DNA of 9,562 bases from Burkholderiaceae bacterium (GTDB taxonomy: Bacteria; Pseudomonadota; Gammaproteobacteria; Burkholderiales; Burkholderiaceae_C), in assembly GCA_030726195.1 (NCBI GenBank), contig JANREF010000042.1, positions 1 to 9,562 on the forward strand. Reading direction: 5' to 3'. Below the pieces are notes generated by a model. The model was not told the DNA's origin, ran no database searches, and worked only from the letters and a program-made list of their open reading frames with translations. A program made the translations under genes and the position numbers. Below, piece after piece: positions 5,968 to 9,562 of this stretch (position 1 is the first letter of the stretch; each line of letters starts with the position of its first letter).

Positions 5968-6858
5968 ATGTCATCCAATATCCACCCCATGCTCAACGTG
6001 GCCATCAAGGCTGCACGCGCCGCTGGCGCCATCATCAACCGCGCCGCGCTCGACATCGAGTCGGTTCGGGTTGCTGCCAAGCAAACCAACGACTTCGTCA
6101 CAGAAATCGATAAAGCGGCTGAAGAAGCCATCATCGAAATTTTGCTCACCGCGTTTCCCGACCACGGCATTCACGCCGAAGAATCTGGCATTCAAGCCGG
6201 ACGCGGACAAGAAGCCGATCATGTGTGGATCATTGACCCATTGGATGGCACAACCAACTTCATTCACGGCTTTCCGGTGTACTGCGTGAGCATTGCACTG
6301 CAAATCAAAGGCGTGATTGAACATGCCGTGATTTACGACCCCACCCGCAACGATTTGTTTTACGCCACCAAAGGCCGTGGCGCGTACTTGAACGAGCGTC
6401 GCATCCGCGTGGGCAAGCGCACACAGCTCAAGGATGCTTTGCTCAGCACAGGTTTTCCCTTCCGTCCCGGTGACGCCATGAAGCCCTATCTGGCCATGTT
6501 GGGCGACATCATGCCGCGCTGCGCGGGCGTGCGCCGCCCCGGCTCTGCAGCTCTGGACTTGGCCTATGTGGCCGCAGGCTTTAGCGACGGCTATTTCGAA
6601 AAAGGCTTGGCACCATGGGACGCCGCTGCAGGCTCCTTGCTGGTGACAGAGGCCGGCGGCCTCATTGGCAACTTCACAGGCGAAGCCGATTTCTTGAACC
6701 AAAAAGAATGCATGGCCGCCAACCCACGCATTTACGGCCAACTGGTCAGCTTGCTGGGCAAATACTCCAAATTTGCCAGCGCTGGTGACAAAGCCGCCGT
6801 GCGCCAAGCCGCCAGCAATGCGGCCACCGACGGCACAGAGCAAGCGCCAGCGGTTTAA
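5968..6858 (+). CDS. suhB: Inositol-1-monophosphatase family protein SuhB
   Basis: SuhB is a Mg-dependent, Li-sensitive inositol monophosphatase; in E. coli it also acts as a Nus factor in the rRNA antitermination complex (known for the family). The 296-residue product has the three metal-site motifs of the family: EES at 71-73, DPLDGTTNF at 90-98 and WDAAAG at 217-222, preceded by [13 protein letters not shown] at 192-204. All catalytic acids are present. E. coli SuhB is 267 residues; the excess is a C-terminal tail of about 30 residues (from [12 protein letters not shown]), Ala-rich and probably flexible. I start at the ATG at 5968 because [19 protein letters not shown] is the usual N-terminus and because the promoter at 5849-5877 would start the mRNA after the upstream ATG at 5878. 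No Shine-Dalgarno is visible. It is divergent from trmJ, a conserved pairing, and convergent with maiA with only 15 bp between stops. Confidence 0.95.
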   Translation: MSSNIHPMLNVAIKAARAAGAIINRAALDIESVRVAAKQTNDFVTEIDKAAEEAIIEILLTAFPDHGIHAEESGIQAGRGQEADHVWIIDPLDGTTNFIHGFPVYCVSIALQIKGVIEHAVIYDPTRNDLFYATKGRGAYLNERRIRVGKRTQLKDALLSTGFPFRPGDAMKPYLAMLGDIMPRCAGVRRPGSAALDLAYVAAGFSDGYFEKGLAPWDAAAGSLLVTEAGGLIGNFTGEADFLNQKECMAANPRIYGQLVSLLGKYSKFASAGDKAAVRQAASNAATDGTEQAPAV

Positions 6859-6863
6859 ACCGC
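6850..6863. terminator. Perfect palindrome across the suhB stop codon
   Basis: GCGGTTTAAACCGC is a 14-bp perfect palindrome containing the suhB TAA stop and reaching to 10 bp before the end of the convergent maiA gene. As RNA it could form a 5-bp stem with a TTAA loop on either strand. There is no following T run; a bidirectional 3'-end role for the convergent pair is plausible but unproven. Confidence 0.35.
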
Positions 6864-6873
6864 AAAGGCAAAC

Positions 6874-7512
6874 TCAAGCTGCATCCGGCTGTTGGCTGGG
6901 TGCAGCGTTGGCGAAAGCGGGCAAGGCCATGCAAGCCGCATCCACGGCGGCAATCAGCGGCCAAGCCGACACATCGACGCCAAACCGGCGCGCACTCTCG
7001 ACTTGGGGCACCAAGTACACATCGGCCAAACCCGGCGTGCCGCCAAAACAAAACTCGCCTCTGTGCGTGTCTGCACCCAGCATGGCCTCCACGGCATCAA
7101 AACCTGCGCTTATCCACTGCGCACACCATGCGTTGATCACCGACTCATCAGCGCCAAACTGACCACGCAGCTGCATCAAAATGCGCCGGTTATTGATGGG
7201 GTGAATGTCACAGCCCACCACAGCAGCCATCGCGCGCACATGCGCCCTGTCCAAAGGCGTTGTGGGCAACAGCGCGGGCGTGGGGTATTGCTCTTCCAGC
7301 CATTCCAAAATCGCGGGCGACTGCATCAGCTTGTGCGTCCCCGTGTCCAGAACGGGCAGCAGCGCCTGTGGATTGATGGCGCGAAAGGCCGGAGCCAGGT
7401 GAGCGTCCACTCGCAAGTCCACCGCCACATAGTCGTAAGGCAAGCCCTTGAGGTTGAGCGCAATGCGCACACGGTGCGACGTGCCACTCCTAAAAAAACC
7501 GTGTAATTGCAT
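6874..7512 (-). CDS. maiA: Maleylacetoacetate/maleylpyruvate isomerase, zeta-class glutathione transferase
   Basis: This is a glutathione-dependent cis-trans isomerase of the zeta GST class, acting in tyrosine/homogentisate breakdown (MaiA) or in the gentisate route (NagL). The product is 212 residues, the usual length. The N-terminal thioredoxin-like domain has the active-site signature FRSGTSHRVRIALNLKG at 7-23 and the glutathione-binding QSPAILEWLEEQYP at 64-77; the helical C-terminal domain contains GCDIHPINNRRIL at 100-112 and GLADVYLVPQVESARRF. The RSGTSHR form of the motif and the GCDIHPINNRRIL segment resemble NagL of Ralstonia as I remember it, rather than SSCSWR-type MaiA, so maleylpyruvate may be the substrate. 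No fumarylacetoacetase or fumarylpyruvase gene is nearby to decide. The ATG at 7512 has AAGGTG a few bases upstream; a 60-codon open stretch above it is repeat DNA. It is separated from xdhC by 192 bp. Confidence 0.9.
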   Translation of the reverse strand: MQLHGFFRSGTSHRVRIALNLKGLPYDYVAVDLRVDAHLAPAFRAINPQALLPVLDTGTHKLMQSPAILEWLEEQYPTPALLPTTPLDRAHVRAMAAVVGCDIHPINNRRILMQLRGQFGADESVINAWCAQWISAGFDAVEAMLGADTHRGEFCFGGTPGLADVYLVPQVESARRFGVDVSAWPLIAAVDAACMALPAFANAAPSQQPDAA

Positions 7513-7548
7513 AAACACCTTGTTGCAGTTCAGCGACTGTCCGCGGCT

Positions 7549-7613
7549 GCCGTGTACTTGCGAGACAACATGCGGGGCCAACGGCCATCTTATCCAACAC
7601 CGCAGTACACGGC
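7549..7613. repeat. Long imperfect stem-loop upstream of maiA
   Basis: GCCGTGTAC (7549-7557) is matched by its exact reverse complement GTACACGGC (7605-7613). Allowing one bulged T, the pairing extends inward through TGCG (7559-7562) with CGCA (7601-7604), giving 13 bp. The 38-nt loop contains a small GGCC-AAC-GGCC stem of its own. It ends 37 nt before the maiA start on the transcribed strand. It could be a leader structure or the footprint of an old small mobile repeat. Confidence 0.65.
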
Positions 7614-7620
7614 CACTAGC

Positions 7621-7683
7621 TGTAATGCCTGTAATGCCTGTAATGCCTGTGATAACTGTGATGCCCGCTATGCCCGCTGTATA
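7621..7683. repeat. 9-bp tandem repeat array between xdhC and maiA
   Basis: Three exact copies of TGTAATGCC (7621, 7630, 7639) are followed by decaying units TGTGATAAC, TGTGATGCC, CGCTATGCC and CGCTGTATA, seven units in all. The exact copies lie on the maiA side and the worn ones on the xdhC side. The array starts 21 nt after the xdhC stop. The unit is not related to that of the cysE array beyond its length. Confidence 0.85.
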
Positions 7684-7704
7684 TCGCCTCATCGCTCAGC
7701 CACA

Positions 7705-8706
7705 CTAGGCCAAGGCGCACACCGTCGTGGAACTGTCCCACTTGCTCAAAGGCTGCGCCAAGTCGACGCCACGGCGCATGGCCGTCATCTCGGCCACGAT
7801 GCTCATGGCAATCTCTGGTGGCGTCAGTGCACCCACGTTCAGCCCCACAGGCCCGCGCAAACTGGCGGCCTCTGCCGGTGACACCTCAAAGTCCAGTAGC
7901 CGCTGGCGGCGCTGCGCATTGTTGTGGCGTGAGCCCAGTGCGCCCACATAAAACGCAGGCGTGCGCAAGGCCTCCATGAGGGCCAAATCATCCAACTTGG
8001 GGTCGTGCGTGACCGCTACCAGTGCACTGTTGTGGTCTAGCTTCATGGCCAGCACCAAGTCATCGGGCATGTGGGTGGACAAGGTCACCCCCTCTAACGA
8101 CTCCCAGCCCTCGTGGTATTCGTTACGCGGCTCACACACCGTCACTTGGTAGTCCAACATCACCGCCATGGCCGCCAAGTAACGCGAGAGCTGGCCACCG
8201 CCCACAATCACCAAACGCAAACGCGGCCCATGCACAGTAGTGAGGCTGCGGCCGTCGTAGTGCACCGTATCGCCATCAGTGGCAGGCGTGATGCTGGTGA
8301 TGCCTGTGGCCATATCCAGGCGACGCTGCACCCGCTGGTGTTGTTGAATGCTCACCATCAATTCGCGCAATTGCGAGTGCGCACCCAAGGGCTCCAAAAT
8401 CACTTGCACCGACCCGCCACAGGGCAAACCAAAGCGACGCACCTCTTCTGCTGTTTGGCCATACACGGTCGACTCAGGCAGGCGCATGGCCAGCTCGCCA
8501 GCGGCCACACGGCGTATCAAATCGTCTTCGATACACCCCCCTGAGACCGATCCTGCGACCTGACCATCGTCGCGAATAATCATGAGTGAGCCAGGCGGGC
8601 GCGGGGCAGAACCCCATGTGCGCACCACTGTGCCCAACACCACACGGTGACCGCGGCCCTGCCAATCCAAAGCGGTGCGAATAACGTCCAAATCAATACT
8701 GTTCAT
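7705..8706 (-). CDS. xdhC: XdhC family protein (molybdenum hydroxylase maturation)
   Basis: XdhC proteins bind Moco, protect it during sulfuration and hand it to xanthine dehydrogenase-type molybdenum hydroxylases (known for Rhodobacter XdhC). The product is 333 residues. The N-terminal XdhC/CoxI domain shows TVVRTWGSAPRPPGS at 26-40 and GSVSGGCIEDDLI at 52-64, then FGLPCGGSVQVILEPL at 92-107 with Cys58 and Cys96 as the conserved cysteines. The C-terminal domain is a Rossmann fold with RLVIVGGGQLSRYLA from 164. Near the end, GLNVGALTPPEIAMSIVAE is also typical. I start at the ATG at 8706 (MNSIDLDVIRTAL); the frame stays open for 72 more codons, but those lie inside the upstream membrane-protein gene. 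That gene's TGA overlaps this ATG by 4 bp, so the two are probably translated together. No xanthine dehydrogenase or other Mo-hydroxylase subunit is visible in the window; CoxI- or PucA-like roles are alternatives within the same family. Confidence 0.92.
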   Translation of the reverse strand: MNSIDLDVIRTALDWQGRGHRVVLGTVVRTWGSAPRPPGSLMIIRDDGQVAGSVSGGCIEDDLIRRVAAGELAMRLPESTVYGQTAEEVRRFGLPCGGSVQVILEPLGAHSQLRELMVSIQQHQRVQRRLDMATGITSITPATDGDTVHYDGRSLTTVHGPRLRLVIVGGGQLSRYLAAMAVMLDYQVTVCEPRNEYHEGWESLEGVTLSTHMPDDLVLAMKLDHNSALVAVTHDPKLDDLALMEALRTPAFYVGALGSRHNNAQRRQRLLDFEVSPAEAASLRGPVGLNVGALTPPEIAMSIVAEMTAMRRGVDLAQPLSKWDSSTTVCALA

Positions 8707-9562
8707 ACATTGGGCTTCATAGGTTTGGGTAGTGGAGCGAGAGACGCTGGGCGCGGCTGCCCACTCAAGGCATGTAACCAAGGCTTCAGCAGTGAAACAA
8801 TCAAACACAGCGCCGCCAATGCGCCTACTACCAGCACGGCGTAGCGCATGGCCAGCGGACCATAAGACGGACTGACCACGCCCACCAACAACAGCAGGCC
8901 CGGACCCAGCAGCAAGGCGCACAGCACCGACGCATTCAGTCCAAGCGCGCCGTTGAAATCGTCACGCTGGCGTGCGTCATGGCGTTCGTCATGGTGTGTG
9001 CCCTGGTGCTGATCCAGCGCCCAGGCCAAGGACGGCAAGAGCATGGCCCACACGCCATATGCAGGCGACGCGCTCACGCTGACGAGTGCGCCCAAGGCCA
9101 GCAAAGACAGCACCCACTGACGCTTGCGCTCAAGGCTGGGCACCAAGCGGGGGTGCACCGCAAACCACACGCCCAAGCCTGTAGGCAACACCGCCATCAA
9201 CGCCACGTGAATGGCAACAGACTCACCGGTGGTCAAGCCCGCGCTGGCGCACCACTCGCTGCCCAACCACAAGCTGCCCATCATCAGACCCATGGCCGTT
9301 GAGGGCAGCACGCGGTGTGACAGGCCGCCTTCGCGCGGTCTATCCAGTGGGGAACGGCCTAGGTGATATGGATGTTGATGTTGATGTTGATGTTGCTTGT
9401 AGTGATGCTGGTGACCAAAGGCCCACAGCACGCCGCACACCAGCAACGCTGCCGCTACCGCGTCCGAGGGGCCCGGTGCACCCACTGGGGTGATCCACAA
9501 CAAGCCCACCACAGCCGCAGCCACCGCGCTGGGCCAGATCGCAGCAGCCGAGCCAGATTCAT
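8703..9562 (-). CDS. Polytopic membrane protein with His-rich loops, 5' end outside window
   Basis: I do not recognise this family. The frame is open from the stop at 8703 to the right edge, about 286 codons. A GTG at 9524 could serve as start, but the residues before it (GSAAAIWPSAV) continue a hydrophobic segment, so the true start is probably outside the window. I see six or seven hydrophobic stretches: AAAIWPSAVAAAVVGLLWI, DAVAAALLVCGVLWAF, TAMGLMMGSLWLG, VALMAVLPTGLGVWFAV, VLSLLALGALVSVSA with VWAMLLPSLAWAL, VLCALLLGPGLLLLVGVV, and AVLVVGALAALCLIVSLL. Between the second and third is a loop GHQHHYKQHQHQHQHPYHLG with nine His, made partly by a (GATGTT)4 hexamer repeat; a second loop DQHQGTHHDERHD has four. 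These may bind metal ions. It overlaps xdhC by 4 bp (ATGA), implying a shared transcript. No signal for a transporter or enzyme family can be supported. Confidence 0.75.
   Translation of the reverse strand, partial: ESGSAAAIWPSAVAAAVVGLLWITPVGAPGPSDAVAAALLVCGVLWAFGHQHHYKQHQHQHQHPYHLGRSPLDRPREGGLSHRVLPSTAMGLMMGSLWLGSEWCASAGLTTGESVAIHVALMAVLPTGLGVWFAVHPRLVPSLERKRQWVLSLLALGALVSVSASPAYGVWAMLLPSLAWALDQHQGTHHDERHDARQRDDFNGALGLNASVLCALLLGPGLLLLVGVVSPSYGPLAMRYAVLVVGALAALCLIVSLLKPWLHALSGQPRPASLAPLPKPMKPNV
9371..9394. repeat. Hexamer microsatellite (GATGTT)4 within the membrane-protein gene
   Basis: Four exact copies of GATGTT, with a worn copy GATATG just before, encode alternating Gln-His on the minus strand. 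The unit is 6 bp, so gain or loss of copies would change the His-rich loop by two residues without shifting the frame. Confidence 0.9.

Noticed and set aside
5971..6843. Long open frame (290 codons) on the minus strand opposite suhB
   Set aside because: It is a mirror of suhB coding constraint, with no family motif and no ribosome binding site.
7549..7613. Inverted repeat considered as IS ends
   Set aside because: Only 47 nt separate the 9-bp arms, no transposase or target-site duplication is visible, so at most a non-autonomous remnant could be argued.
4762..7683. Tandem arrays considered as a CRISPR array or plasmid-type iterons
   Set aside because: Units are 9-14 bp with no spacers between them, there are no cas or replication genes, and all neighbours are core chromosomal genes.
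9525..9562. ATG on the minus strand at 9562-9560 as a possible start of the membrane protein
   Set aside because: It is in a different frame from the membrane-protein gene (38 nt from the GTG at 9524), and that frame gives a Trp/Arg/Leu-rich shadow sequence.

Overview
This window looks like ordinary chromosomal DNA of a betaproteobacterium in the Burkholderiales, most likely Comamonadaceae. I infer this from GC-rich codon use, from protein sequences resembling what I remember of Comamonadaceae PmbA, TrmJ, SuhB and XdhC, and from the gene order (pmbA divergent from darP-mog; suhB divergent from trmJ-cysE). No database search was possible.

Layout, left to right. (1) 1-1740, minus strand: pmbA (tldE) followed 20-24 nt downstream by a small antibiotic-biosynthesis-monooxygenase-like protein that runs off the left edge. 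(2) 1799-3907, plus strand: a tight operon of darP (50S assembly), mog (molybdopterin adenylyltransferase) and an MTA/SAH nucleosidase, joined by an 8-bp and then a 4-bp overlap. (3) 3932-5607, minus strand: trmJ (tRNA ribose methyltransferase, TTG start) followed by cysE (serine O-acetyltransferase). (4) 5608-5967: a 360-bp divergent control region with a leader hairpin, an 11-bp tandem repeat, a 14-bp tandem duplication and a good sigma70-type promoter for suhB. (5) 5968-6858, plus strand: suhB. (6) 6874 to the right edge, minus strand: a polytopic membrane protein with His-rich loops (5' end outside the window), then xdhC overlapping it by 4 bp, then a zeta-class GST isomerase (maiA/nagL type).

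Themes: molybdenum-cofactor work appears twice (mog, xdhC), and there are sulfur/SAM functions (cysE, MTA/SAH nucleosidase) and RNA/ribosome functions (darP, trmJ, suhB). Every gene except the membrane protein belongs to a known family. I found no phage, IS, CRISPR, RNA gene or defence system. The least explained material is the set of unrelated short tandem repeat arrays in three intergenic gaps (periods 9, 9 and 11), a long imperfect stem-loop upstream of maiA, and the His-rich membrane protein coupled to xdhC. I do not see a convincing new biological system here.
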